From an uncultured Candidatus Melainabacteria bacterium (GTDB lineage: Bacteria; Cyanobacteriota; Vampirovibrionia; Gastranaerophilales; Gastranaerophilaceae), in assembly GCA_934718275.1 (NCBI GenBank), contig CAKUZD010000001.1, positions 248,001 to 312,000 of the forward strand: a stretch of 64,000 nucleotides of DNA. Reading direction: 5' to 3'. The notes beneath the pieces were generated by a model. That model saw nothing but the letters and a program-made list of their open reading frames with translations. It did not search any database and was not told the origin of the DNA. Below, piece by piece: positions 44,101 to 52,898 of this stretch. The translations under genes and the position numbers were made by a program. Numbering within the stretch: the stretch's first letter is position 1; the number at the start of each line of letters is the position of its first letter.

Positions 44101-44574
44101 CTATCTGTTATATTCACATACAAATACGATTTTTTTCCTTTTAACATCTTCTAAGTTCATACCATCTATCGGAGTAACGTTGCCCTCATTATCAACATTT
44201 CCTTCAATAGAGCAAACATATCTATCCGAAGCAACCTGCCCTGACGGTCTTTGAGATTGTTTGGCTTCAAGATTATTCATCCTTGAATTCATTCTATCTT
44301 CAAGCAGCCTTAATTGTTCGACAACTTCTGTTGAATTAATATTATTATCATTATTATAACGTTCCATATCACGCTCTTTATCATAATCCTGTCGAGAATC
44401 ACTTCCATCAGAGTATCTTTCTTCGTTATAATTTTTATCATTATTAGCTGAATTTTTGTCACCTTTATATTTATTCATAAGCATTGGTGCACTAATAATC
44501 ATCACAACTCCCAAAATAATTACCAAAACAATAGCATAACCCATAGTTGACATGGCACTCTTTTTACTAAACAT
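44101..44574 (-). CDS. Membrane-anchored protein with a charged low-complexity stalk
   Basis: 157 residues from the ATG at 44574, preceded by AGAGG; 19 extra upstream residues are rejected as they would precede the anchor. One transmembrane helix (TMGYAIVLVIILGVVMII, about 8-27), then a Lys/Asn/Asp/Tyr-rich stalk (about 32-85), a predicted coiled coil EVVEQLRLLEDRMNSRMNNLEAKQS and a small C-terminal domain with two cysteines (VCSIEGNV and FVCEYNR). Not recognised. Architecture suggests a bitopic periplasmic protein, but I make no functional claim. Confidence 0.6.
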   Translation of the reverse strand: MFSKKSAMSTMGYAIVLVIILGVVMIISAPMLMNKYKGDKNSANNDKNYNEERYSDGSDSRQDYDKERDMERYNNDNNINSTEVVEQLRLLEDRMNSRMNNLEAKQSQRPSGQVASDRYVCSIEGNVDNEGNVTPIDGMNLEDVKRKKIVFVCEYNR

Positions 44575-44675
44575 AAAAACCAATCCTCTCTTGAATTCGA
44601 TTATAGCATATAAAACAGGTAGATTCAACATTGTAAACCTACCTGTTCCAAAATTTAATATTAATAAGTTAAAAG

Positions 44676-46325
44676 CTATGCTTTAACTTCTTTTACAACT
44701 GCTTCCAAAGCTTCTAGCGCATCAGACGGTAACTTGTCAATACCTGCTTTTTCTGTTTCTCTTGATTTTACAAAAGAAATTCTATCATTCATACGAGCTA
44801 CAAACTGTTCAGCGTATTCCTTATTTGCAAAAGATGTTTCAAAACCTTCAACATCCATAATTTCAATATCAGAGAAATTTTCCCATTTATGGAAATTAGC
44901 TCTTTTTTCAACAATAGCTTCTATAATTCCAAGCGTATGAGCAGGTTTCACCTTTGTTCCCATAAATTCACCAGTATTTAAAATATAGCAATCAACTCCA
45001 TCCTCAATAAGTTGTTTAAATCTTGTATAATCAACTTCCAACGGATAAACTCTGAACGGATTAGCATAAGGTTCTACAACTAAAGCATTTGGATCAACAC
45101 CTGCAGCAAGTCTTTCTGCAGAAGAACGTTTTGTTGCCAACGTTGCCCCCATAGCAGAGCCCAAAGATGCTCCCGATAACTTCAAAACAGGCGGAATTGT
45201 CGGGTCTTTCATCAACCAAAAAATAGCATTGATAGGTTCATTAATTCTGTCAACTCTGTTTGGCGACCATAATTTTGATTTAACTGCACGCCCATTACCA
45301 TTTCGAATATCTTCTGTTACGGAAACAACCTTTCCGTCAGCTAAAGCAATAGCACCGGCATTTTGTTGCGTAAGAATAAATTTATTATCATCACAACCTA
45401 TCGGGTAATCTGCGGTTTTATCAAAATAAGCAGGCTCAAGAGCTATTGAATACTTATCATGGACATTAATAATAAACGCATCATCATGTAAAACCGTAAT
45501 ATTATATTTGTTATTGTGTTTCGCATGAGTGATTGTAGATTTTCCGGAACCTGATAGTCCGAATACAGCAACTTGGAATGATTTGCCTTCATCCAAATTA
45601 TAACGTTTCATACCACCATGGCAAGAAGCGTAACCGTTACGTGCGGCACATCCCCACGCTAAAGTAAGAGTACCTTTTTTATGTTCTCCAAAGTATCTCA
45701 TCCCTAAAATTGCCGCACAATTATGTTCCGGATCAAAGAATGTTAATCCGTAAGGAAAATCCGGATGAGACCAATCAGGATCTGAGAATACATAAATATC
45801 ACCTTCCGGTAATTCTCTGGAATCAGCATACATATTGGCGTAAGCTTCATTAATGTATTGGAAATTCAGCATCCAAGAATACATAATATTTTCAAAGCCT
45901 TCCGGAATTAATAAATGAGCTTTAATCATATAGTCTTTATCAAGCCCAACTACAGCTTCGGTTCTATATAACAACCTATCTCTAGTGTTATAAACCGCTT
46001 CTCTGATAATAGGTAATAAATATTTTAAATCACAATTCGGTTCTCCTACAATTTTTCTAGCAGCGGCGCAACGTCCAACAACAGTACCGTCATTAAACAA
46101 CAATTGATTTGCTCCTTGAGGCAAACCGATTTTTTCAGGTTTATAAACAGGCATTCCCGTTAATTCGATTGTCCCTGGGCTATTTTTTGCCAACTTATAA
46201 GCTTCTGAAACAGATTTAATTTCTTCTACATTATTTCCAAAAAACGGTGCCGTAATTGTAGCACGTGCAGCTGACATGAGCTTTTTCAATTCTTCAGAAT
46301 TAGTAAAAAATTCTTTTGTAGCCAT
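44676..46325 (-). CDS. pckA: Phosphoenolpyruvate carboxykinase (ATP)
   Basis: Converts oxaloacetate and ATP to PEP, CO2 and ADP, or the reverse in fermenters. 549 residues, the ATP-type length. Kinase-1a P-loop is FGLSGSGKSTITHAKH (about 257-272), kinase-2 is VLHDDAFIINV (metal Asp pair), with the PEPCK signature LAWGCAARNGY upstream and RTEAVVGLDKDYMIKAH earlier. In an anaerobe with a ferredoxin and Pgi it likely supplies oxaloacetate by PEP carboxylation for a reductive branch, which is inference. Upstream, 7 bases past the RBS, is an imperfect palindrome. Confidence 0.95.
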   Translation of the reverse strand: MATKEFFTNSEELKKLMSAARATITAPFFGNNVEEIKSVSEAYKLAKNSPGTIELTGMPVYKPEKIGLPQGANQLLFNDGTVVGRCAAARKIVGEPNCDLKYLLPIIREAVYNTRDRLLYRTEAVVGLDKDYMIKAHLLIPEGFENIMYSWMLNFQYINEAYANMYADSRELPEGDIYVFSDPDWSHPDFPYGLTFFDPEHNCAAILGMRYFGEHKKGTLTLAWGCAARNGYASCHGGMKRYNLDEGKSFQVAVFGLSGSGKSTITHAKHNNKYNITVLHDDAFIINVHDKYSIALEPAYFDKTADYPIGCDDNKFILTQQNAGAIALADGKVVSVTEDIRNGNGRAVKSKLWSPNRVDRINEPINAIFWLMKDPTIPPVLKLSGASLGSAMGATLATKRSSAERLAAGVDPNALVVEPYANPFRVYPLEVDYTRFKQLIEDGVDCYILNTGEFMGTKVKPAHTLGIIEAIVEKRANFHKWENFSDIEIMDVEGFETSFANKEYAEQFVARMNDRISFVKSRETEKAGIDKLPSDALEALEAVVKEVKA

Positions 46326-46340
46326 ATTCTTCTCCTTTTA

Positions 46341-46362
46341 CTAAACACTTTATTTAGTGTAA
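46341..46362. promoter_or_regulatory. Imperfect palindrome upstream of pckA
   Basis: TAAACACT / AGTGTAAA around TTATTT, with ACACT/AGTGT perfect, lying about 15-35 bases before the pckA ATG on the minus strand. Operator, or chance in AT-rich DNA. Confidence 0.3.
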
Positions 46363-46457
46363 AAAATACATTAACCGAGTATTAGAATACCACAAAATCA
46401 ATACCTTGGCAAGCTAAATGCATTTTTATTTTTATATAAAAATTATTTGTTCGGGTA

Positions 46458-46486
46458 GTTACAAATTTTAAAATGTGTGCTAAAAT
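46458..46486 (+). promoter_or_regulatory. Promoter of the 46.5 kb secreted gene
   Basis: GTTACA, 17 bases, TAAAAT, with a TGc extended -10 dinucleotide directly before the box. Confidence 0.5.
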
Positions 46487-46520
46487 AATGTTGTAGATAA
46501 TTAAGAGAGGGACAATCTTT

Positions 46521-47024
46521 ATGAATAATAAAATAAAGAGTTTAATATTAATTTTAGCCATAACACTTGGGCTTAACGCATTTGCTGCTACTTCTAACAA
46601 CTATACTCTCGTTAACACAAGTACAACAAACCAAATTCAAAATTCTGCTGTTAAATCATATATAACGGTAAATCCATTAGATTTAGTTGCTCGCCCAAAC
46701 TTTTACCTTAATAAAAACGTTAAAATCAGAGCTAAATTCGATAAATTTGCAACTCTCGGATTAGATTATAAACCGGCGATGAGAAGTTCTGAAAAATATA
46801 TCTCATTCCTTATTCAAAGACCTGATGTCTACGATCACAACATTCCACTATCTGAATTGAAAATATTTTTAAACAGAACTGAAGCTGAAAAACATATCGA
46901 CTTAAATTCCGGTGATATTATTGAATTTCAGGGAAAAATATTTTCAACTGCACTCGGAGATCCTTGGATGGATGTTGATAAATTCACAGTAGTAAGTACA
47001 AAACCTAAAGACGAAAACAAGTAA
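46521..47024 (+). CDS. Secreted protein, OB-fold-like
   Basis: 167 residues. Signal peptide MNNKIKSLILILAITLGLNAFA. The mature protein reads like a small OB-type barrel: YITVNPLDLVARPNFYLNKNVKIRAKF, then ISFLIQRP, a short helix SELKIFLNRTEAEKHI and GDIIEFQGKIFSTALGDPWMDVDKFTVV. The strand order and the GDIIEFQGK turn resemble periplasmic nucleic-acid-free OB domains, but no family is assigned. A good RBS (GAGAGGG) precedes the ATG. It lies just upstream of the GH57 gene on the same strand. Confidence 0.55.
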   Translation: MNNKIKSLILILAITLGLNAFAATSNNYTLVNTSTTNQIQNSAVKSYITVNPLDLVARPNFYLNKNVKIRAKFDKFATLGLDYKPAMRSSEKYISFLIQRPDVYDHNIPLSELKIFLNRTEAEKHIDLNSGDIIEFQGKIFSTALGDPWMDVDKFTVVSTKPKDENK

Positions 47025-47052
47025 ACTAACCACTTTATTTTGGAGTTAAGAG

Positions 47053-49554
47053 ATGAGCAATAAAAAAAATGATATATTTCTAACAATTCACGGACATTTT
47101 TATCAACCCCCAAGAGAAAATCCTTGGCTTGAAGCAATAGAACTTCAAGACAGTGCATTACCATTCCACGATTGGAATGAAAGAATTAATAAAGAGTGTT
47201 ACAACCCAAATTCTGTATCAAAAATCGTAGATAACAGAAATAGAATTCTTGATGTCGTAAACAACTATGAATATATGAGTTTCAACTTTGGACCAACTCT
47301 TTTATCTTGGATGGAACATTTTGCGCCTCTCACTTACGAAAGAATTATTAAAGCTGATATCGAAAGTGTTTCAGAACATTCCGGACACGGAAATGCAATA
47401 GCTCAAGTGTACAACCATATTATTATGCCACTTGCAAACGAACATGATAAACAAACCCAAATAAAATGGGGAATTAGAGATTTTGAATATAGATTTGGAA
47501 GAAAACCCGAAGGCATGTGGTTAGCAGAAACTGCTGTTGATGATGATACTCTTAGAATTTTAGTTGAGAATGATATTAAATTTACGGTTCTTTCTCCATA
47601 CCAAGCTCTCAAATTCAGGAAAGAAGGAGATAGTAGTTGGCAAGACGTAAGTTGGGGAAATATTGATCCGGCTCGCTCTTATAGGTACTATATAAAATCT
47701 GCCCCCGGCAAGTATATTGATTTATTCTTTTACGATGGCGCTATTTCGCGTTCAGTTGCATTTGATGAACTTTTAAAGGACGGAAACAGGTTTATTAAAC
47801 GATTGAAAGAAGGTATTTCTGATTGCAGAGAATATCCTCAGCTAATAAATATCGCAACAGATGGTGAGAGCTATGGACACCACACAAAATTTGGTGATAT
47901 GGCTCTATCATACGTTTTAAAAATTAAAGCTAAAGATGAAGGCTTCACAATTACTAACTATGCAGAATACTTGGATAAATACAGGAGCGACTGTGAAGTA
48001 GATATCAAACAAGCATCCAGTTGGAGTTGTTTCCACGGTGTTGGCAGGTGGAAAGAAGATTGCGGATGTTCAACAGGCGGACATCCGGGTTGGAATCAAA
48101 AATGGCGAAAACCACTCAGAGATGCTTTGGACTACCTAAGAGACGAACTAATAAACGTGTTTGAAACAGAAGGTTCAAAATACTTTGATAATGTTTGGGA
48201 AGTAAGAAACAAATATATTGACATCATTTTAGACAGAAACGAAATGAATGTAAAAAAATTTCAACATGATAATTTCAAACCGGACTTAAATGATGAAGCC
48301 AAGGTAAAAGCTATGGAATTGTTGGAAATTCAACGACAAGCTATGCTTATGTATACAAGTTGCGGTTGGTTTTTCTCGGAAATTTCAGGTATTGAAACAG
48401 TTCAAATAATGAAATATGCAGCTCGTGCTATGCAACTTGCGGCTAAATTTACAAGTAAAAACTTTGAGGAAAAATTCTTAGATATTTTATCCGAAGCCAA
48501 AAGTAATATTCCGGAATATGGAAATGGTAAAAATATATTTGAAAGATTTGTAAAACCTTCAATTGTAACAATTAAACAAATAGCAAGTTTATGGGCTTTA
48601 TCTTCACTGTATCAGGATTTTGATGACGAAGAAAACGTATATTGCTATACGATTACAAGAAAAGCATACAAAAAAGTTCAAAAAGGCTTGTCAACATTTG
48701 TTGTAGGACATATTGAAATACAATCCAAAATCACATTACAAAAATCAAATGTAATGTTTGCATTGATGCAATATGCAGGTGGAGATTTCCACTGTTCTAT
48801 TAAAGAATATTCTGACGATGCTGAATTCAACAGAATAAAAACAAATTTAATAAAAATATACACAATGAATACTTTAACTGAAATTATTCGTGCACTTGAT
48901 GAATATTTTGGTAAAGAATATTTTACATTAAAAGATATATTTATCGAAGAAAGAAGAAAAATTCTTCAAATACTATTGAAAGGAAAGTTGGAAAAATTCT
49001 CTCAAACATACCAAGAAATGTATGATGAAGGCAAAGGTTCGATTTATCACCTGCAAGGTTTGGGGCTCAATATTCCGGATGAATTTAAAATATCCGCAGC
49101 TTACGCTCTTAGCCACAAATTCAATGATATTGTAGTTCACTCTAGCGGTTTTGTAGAAGATGATTTAATACAACAAGCAACCGATATTAACTACGAAGCT
49201 AAAAAAATAGATATTCAACTTGATAAAACCCAATCTAACTTAGTATTTAGCAAAAAGATTTTACAAAATATTAACAGATTAGTTCATAGTTTTGAAATTC
49301 AACAAGCTGATGTTGTTTTGGAAATTTTTGATAATATTAGAAAACTTGAATTGCAGGTTGATATTGCAGAAGCTCAAAACATATACTTTGCTAAAATTTA
49401 TCATAAAATTGGAGAAATTATAGATTCTGAAGCATTCAAGAACAAAAAATCAAATAATAAACGTTTTGTTGAAATGCTTCTTGACATAGGAGAAAACCTA
49501 AATATTAATACCGAGTTCTATAAAAGAAAATTGGATAAAGCTCTACTCCAATAA
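47053..49554 (+). CDS. GH57-type glycoside hydrolase (DUF3536 family)
   Basis: 833 residues. Starts with FLTIHGHFYQPPRENPWLE, the HGHFYQP region of DUF3536/GH57 proteins, followed by YMSFNFGPTLLSWME, SGHGNAIAQVYNHIIMPLAN, DFEYRFGRKPEGMWLAETAVDDDTLRIL (with the GH57 catalytic Glu in MWLAETAV, near residue 158) and IATDGESYGHH with a candidate Asp near 275. A long helical C-terminal half (about 400-830) is typical of this group. GH57 enzymes act on alpha-glucans such as amylose and glycogen; with the GH13-like gene, this implies storage or dietary alpha-glucan turnover. No signal peptide. Confidence 0.88.
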   Translation: MSNKKNDIFLTIHGHFYQPPRENPWLEAIELQDSALPFHDWNERINKECYNPNSVSKIVDNRNRILDVVNNYEYMSFNFGPTLLSWMEHFAPLTYERIIKADIESVSEHSGHGNAIAQVYNHIIMPLANEHDKQTQIKWGIRDFEYRFGRKPEGMWLAETAVDDDTLRILVENDIKFTVLSPYQALKFRKEGDSSWQDVSWGNIDPARSYRYYIKSAPGKYIDLFFYDGAISRSVAFDELLKDGNRFIKRLKEGISDCREYPQLINIATDGESYGHHTKFGDMALSYVLKIKAKDEGFTITNYAEYLDKYRSDCEVDIKQASSWSCFHGVGRWKEDCGCSTGGHPGWNQKWRKPLRDALDYLRDELINVFETEGSKYFDNVWEVRNKYIDIILDRNEMNVKKFQHDNFKPDLNDEAKVKAMELLEIQRQAMLMYTSCGWFFSEISGIETVQIMKYAARAMQLAAKFTSKNFEEKFLDILSEAKSNIPEYGNGKNIFERFVKPSIVTIKQIASLWALSSLYQDFDDEENVYCYTITRKAYKKVQKGLSTFVVGHIEIQSKITLQKSNVMFALMQYAGGDFHCSIKEYSDDAEFNRIKTNLIKIYTMNTLTEIIRALDEYFGKEYFTLKDIFIEERRKILQILLKGKLEKFSQTYQEMYDEGKGSIYHLQGLGLNIPDEFKISAAYALSHKFNDIVVHSSGFVEDDLIQQATDINYEAKKIDIQLDKTQSNLVFSKKILQNINRLVHSFEIQQADVVLEIFDNIRKLELQVDIAEAQNIYFAKIYHKIGEIIDSEAFKNKKSNNKRFVEMLLDIGENLNINTEFYKRKLDKALLQ

Positions 49555-50136
49555 TTACCAATTTTCTGAACCATATTTTTTGTAAAGATTGATGCCTTTT
49601 AGAATTTTTTGTTCTATGGCATCAATTTTTTTTATTGTGTCAGCATTTTTGGCACGCAAGCGTAACAATTTTAACTCACACAATTCTTCTTTGGATTTGC
49701 GTACCTTTTGTTTTGCTTCTTCTCTTTGCCAAAATAACCATCCTTCAAAACCACAATCCGGTGGCACTATAGACCATGGAGTTGAAGGACAATGTTTACA
49801 CAAATCAAGTCTTGTTTCATACCTTCCACATAAATTATTTTCCTGAATATATTTACAACCATAAAAAGTTATATTATCTTCATCAAAATGACCATCACTT
49901 TTCAAACGATTTATAATATTGTCAACAGTAGCAGCATCAATTTTTCTTGCAGCATCAATCGAATTATACGGAACAAATAAAGACAAAAAATCAATAGCTC
50001 CCTTATCGCCGCTTTCAGCTTTATTCTTTAGCTCTGAATACGAAATCGAAGTTGTCACAACCCTGCAACATTTTCCACACATTTTGCATAAATGTTGGGG
50101 GCGCTTTGCTAAATAATTTTCTTCATAAATTCCCAT
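49555..50136 (-). CDS. YkgJ-type cysteine-cluster protein
   Basis: 193 residues from the ATG at 50136; the frame is open up to 50193 but those 19 residues are hydrophobic and lack an RBS. Cys pattern CKMCGKCCRVV (about 17-25) followed by later Cys: YGCKYIQENNLCGRYETRLDLCKHCP (about 92-117), giving the C-x2-C-x2-CC...C-x10-C-x9-C-x2-CP set of YkgJ/UPF0153 zinc/iron cluster proteins. Function in the family is poorly defined; some bind Fe-S or metals. Convergent with the GH57 gene, their stops abutting. Confidence 0.75.
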   Translation of the reverse strand: MGIYEENYLAKRPQHLCKMCGKCCRVVTTSISYSELKNKAESGDKGAIDFLSLFVPYNSIDAARKIDAATVDNIINRLKSDGHFDEDNITFYGCKYIQENNLCGRYETRLDLCKHCPSTPWSIVPPDCGFEGWLFWQREEAKQKVRKSKEELCELKLLRLRAKNADTIKKIDAIEQKILKGINLYKKYGSENW

Positions 50137-50196
50137 AAATAAATTATAAACAACATGCAAAAAATAAAAAAATAATGCAACATTTCTTAACATTAA

Positions 50197-50232
50197 GTCA
50201 ATAATTATGAAATAAAATACTTTATAAATATA
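50197..50232 (+). promoter_or_regulatory. Shared promoter-like motif before the 50.3 kb gene
   Basis: GTCAATAATTATG, then core AAAATACTTTATAAATATA, one TA unit shorter than the sites at 28880 and 33446, about 20 bases before the ATG. Confidence 0.45.
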
Positions 50233-50251
50233 AGTAGTAAAGGGTAGTTAT

Positions 50252-51088
50252 ATGCAAAGTTCATTAGGGCAACAAAATATACAGCAGCCGGTTCAGCAAA
50301 CACAATTGGCACAACCGCAATATCAAACTGCACCAATAACACAGACTCAAACTCCGCAAAGTACACAACAAGTTCAACAACAATGTGCACAACCTCAATA
50401 TCAAGCACCTCAACAACAAGCATCTTCACAAGGACAAAGTGTACAAGTCCCAAATTATTCCGGTGTAAATATTCAAATATTTAACCCTTCAGTTACTCCA
50501 CCCGGAGGAACTGCCCCTGTTTATAATGTGAATGCACCAAATTATGGAAACACTCCTTCTAGCGGTTGTTACCCTTCAGGATATTACACAAACAATTGGG
50601 GAAATGGAGCTCAAAATAACACTTCTAAAAATGTAACCAATACAACAACTGATAAAAAAACGGAAAAACGTGAAATCGTACAACTTACCGATGAGTATAT
50701 CAAAAATCTTGAAAACTACTTAAACAGTCAAGATAAAGAGGTTCGTATGATGGGAGCAAAAGAAGTTATCGCAAGACTTGAAGAAGACAACTCTAGAAAA
50801 GATGACAAAGCTTTAAATGCTCTCGTTAATAAAATGCTTCAAGACCCGTATACTCCTGTCAGAATTCTTGCGTTAAGTGCACTTGATTCTCGAGTGGTAA
50901 CAGGTGATGATTTCACCGTTGCAGTATTAACACAAATGCAAAATGCTCAAAGTGGTTACGGACAAGATGCTATGCAGGCAACAAATATTCTATTGAAAAT
51001 GTCAGGGCAAAAAGTTGAAAAAGAATTTGAAGTAAAAGACGACAAAAAGAAAACAGAAACTAAAAAAGAAGAAACTCAAACTAAATAG
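50252..51088 (+). CDS. Gln-rich protein with HEAT-like C-terminal region
   Basis: 278 residues. The first 110 are Gln/Pro/Asn/Ser-rich low complexity, without a signal peptide; some is repeat-like (QPQYQ, QTQ). From about residue 145 come helical pairs of HEAT character: EYIKNLENYLNSQDKEVRMMGAKEVIARL, DDKALNALVNKMLQDPYTPVRILALSALDS and GYGQDAMQATNILLKMSGQ. It ends in a Lys/Glu/Thr tail. Preceded by the shared promoter-like motif and followed at 8 bases by another orphan, so the two may be one transcript. Paralogous in character to the protein at 60.1 kb. Function unknown. Confidence 0.6.
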   Translation: MQSSLGQQNIQQPVQQTQLAQPQYQTAPITQTQTPQSTQQVQQQCAQPQYQAPQQQASSQGQSVQVPNYSGVNIQIFNPSVTPPGGTAPVYNVNAPNYGNTPSSGCYPSGYYTNNWGNGAQNNTSKNVTNTTTDKKTEKREIVQLTDEYIKNLENYLNSQDKEVRMMGAKEVIARLEEDNSRKDDKALNALVNKMLQDPYTPVRILALSALDSRVVTGDDFTVAVLTQMQNAQSGYGQDAMQATNILLKMSGQKVEKEFEVKDDKKKTETKKEETQTK

Positions 51089-51095
51089 GTGAAAC

Positions 51096-51572
51096 ATGAG
51101 TATTAGTACAGCATTATCATCAGTAAAAAATAATTTCACAAAGTATGCGATAAAAGGCGCAGGCGTTGCTGCCTTGGGAATAGTCGGATATGATGCGCAT
51201 GTTTTAGGCAAACTTCAATCAGATATTTATTCCAAGAGTAGAGATGCTGATGCCTGCATGGAATCTTACAGCAATACTCAATACCTTACTTGTCCAAGCA
51301 TTACTGCTTCAAAACTAAAAAAGAGTGTATTTAATATTGAAACAGACAGTAATCTTCGACACTTTGTAAACTCTGCAATCGGATATTTCAAAGGTTTTGG
51401 AACAATGCTTATAGATAGTGTGGTTCCATTCGGTTTGGGATTAGGCGCTTTACTTGGTAAAGGAATTGTTGCCAAAGGTAGTGCAGTCGGACTCGGGATT
51501 TTTGCAGGCATAAAAATGTTTAAAGATGTTTTAGGATTTGGACACTACAACGACTTAAATAAAAAATACTAA
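51096..51572 (+). CDS. Small protein with two glycine-rich hydrophobic segments, unknown
   Basis: 158 residues. Two hydrophobic stretches: GAGVAALGIVGYDAHVLG (about 21-38) and a longer one at about 105-150 with VPFGLGLGALLGKGIVAKGSAVGLGIFAGI. Residues between carry two cysteines (DACMES, LTCPS). No signal peptide at the start (MSISTALSSVKNNFTKYAIKG). Probably membrane-associated. Follows the HEAT-like gene and is followed by a bidirectional terminator. Not recognised. Confidence 0.55.
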   Translation: MSISTALSSVKNNFTKYAIKGAGVAALGIVGYDAHVLGKLQSDIYSKSRDADACMESYSNTQYLTCPSITASKLKKSVFNIETDSNLRHFVNSAIGYFKGFGTMLIDSVVPFGLGLGALLGKGIVAKGSAVGLGIFAGIKMFKDVLGFGHYNDLNKKY

Positions 51573-51574
51573 AT

Positions 51575-51608
51575 AAAAAAAAGACTCCAATATTGGAGTC
51601 TTTTTTTT
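51575..51608. terminator. Bidirectional terminator at 51.6 kb
   Basis: AAAAAAAAGACTCCAA/TTGGAGTCTTTTTTTT with a TAT loop between convergent genes. Confidence 0.9.
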
Positions 51609-51954
51609 AGAATGGTTTTGTTTGATTTAATTTAAGTCTCAAATCTCTAAACCTTGAAATATCTTCCTGAGTCCTTCCTGATTCTTGGAAAACCGCCTGA
51701 GTTGACGGATGAACCATTAAAACATAATCCATGTGAATTTCCAAAAAATTATATTTTCGAGGAGATTGGTTTGAGTTTCTCGGATAAATTTCAGCATTAG
51801 TTACCGCTAAAAATCTTCTCTCTCTATCATTTAAAAGGTCAGTAAGTTCTCTATTTGTATTTGTATATTTTGACACGTGAACAACCCCTTTTATATCATG
51901 GTCTGCTGTCAAAATACTTACTTCTATAGGTACTGTATCAATATTTTTTGCCAT
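51607..51954 (-). CDS. Small conserved-looking cytoplasmic protein, unknown
   Basis: 115 residues from the ATG at 51954, which follows AGGATAAAG; 7 upstream residues are rejected. Sequence runs as three to four beta strands (VPIEVSILTADHDIKGVVHVSKY), an acidic helix RELTDLLNDRERRFLAVTNAEIYP, then NFLEIHMDYVLMVHPS and a helical tail. The GxVHVxxxxxNRELTDLLN...RRFLAVTNAE pattern resembles small beta-barrel proteins described only as domains of unknown function, in which this strand pair is conserved. Function unknown; likely soluble. Confidence 0.6.
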   Translation of the reverse strand: MAKNIDTVPIEVSILTADHDIKGVVHVSKYTNTNRELTDLLNDRERRFLAVTNAEIYPRNSNQSPRKYNFLEIHMDYVLMVHPSTQAVFQESGRTQEDISRFRDLRLKLNQTKPF

Positions 51955-52020
51955 ATCTTTATCCTCGTATATCAATCTCTTTTGTGTATATTACTATAAT
52001 TTAAAAAAAATGTCTAATTG

Positions 52021-52896
52021 TTAAATTTTGTCAATACTTCCCTTAGTTCTCCCGCCATAAGCTTCATGAACATCAACAACCGACATAAAGGCAGAAGGAT
52101 CAATATTTTTTATTATTTCTTTCATTCTTGCCATTTCAAGTCTTGAAACGACACAATAAATAATAGTTTTTTCCGCTCCTGAATAAGCTCCAACACCATT
52201 TATATATGTAACCCCAAGGTCTAATTTTTCCAATAATTCATCGCCTATTTCATGAGCCTTATCGCTAATTATACGTATTGACTTAGCAGAATTCAAACCT
52301 TCTAAAACAACATCAATAACCCTGAATGCAATAAAATAAGTTAAAACCGCATACATCGCACGATTCCACCCAAAAACAAGTCCCGAAGCTCCATAGATAA
52401 AAATATTAAATGTCATTATCCACTCGCCAACAGAAAATCCGAACTTTTTAGACAAAACCAACGACATTATTTCTGTACCATCAAGCGAACCTTCATTTTT
52501 TAACACTAAACCAACACCGGTTCCAAGGATAATCCCACCAAATACTGTTGATAAAAGTAAATCATTACTGGTCGGATGGTTGTACATTCCAAATAAATTC
52601 AAAAATACAGACAACATTCCGATTGCATAAAATGTTTGAATAACAAACTTTTTTCCAATTTTATTAAAAGCCAAAAGAAAAAATGGAATATTAATAAGAA
52701 AAATCAAAAGCCCTAAATTTATCTTGGTCAAATAGCTTATAATAATAGAAATACCAACTATTCCACCATCAATAATGTTATTTGGAACCAAAAATACTTC
52801 TAACGCAAATGCCGCAATAAACGGCCCTAAAGTAAGAAAAAATATCTTACCCAATAACGCTAAAAACAATTCTTTTTTTGATATTTTTTCCGCCAT
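52021..52896 (-). CDS. YitT-family membrane protein
   Basis: 291 residues. Five or six transmembrane segments in the first about 190 residues with FLVPNNIIDGGIVGISIIISYL, LNIPFFLLAFNKIGKKF and GTGVGLVLKNEGSLDGTEIMSL, the hallmarks of YitT (DUF161) proteins, then a soluble C-terminal DUF2179 domain with LDLGVTYINGVGAYSGAEKTIIYCVVSRLEMARMKEII. DUF2179 may be a ligand-sensing module. Last gene of lysA-dacA-yitT. Function is not established for the family. Confidence 0.9.
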   Translation of the reverse strand: MAEKISKKELFLALLGKIFFLTLGPFIAAFALEVFLVPNNIIDGGIVGISIIISYLTKINLGLLIFLINIPFFLLAFNKIGKKFVIQTFYAIGMLSVFLNLFGMYNHPTSNDLLLSTVFGGIILGTGVGLVLKNEGSLDGTEIMSLVLSKKFGFSVGEWIMTFNIFIYGASGLVFGWNRAMYAVLTYFIAFRVIDVVLEGLNSAKSIRIISDKAHEIGDELLEKLDLGVTYINGVGAYSGAEKTIIYCVVSRLEMARMKEIIKNIDPSAFMSVVDVHEAYGGRTKGSIDKI

Positions 52897-52898
52897 AA

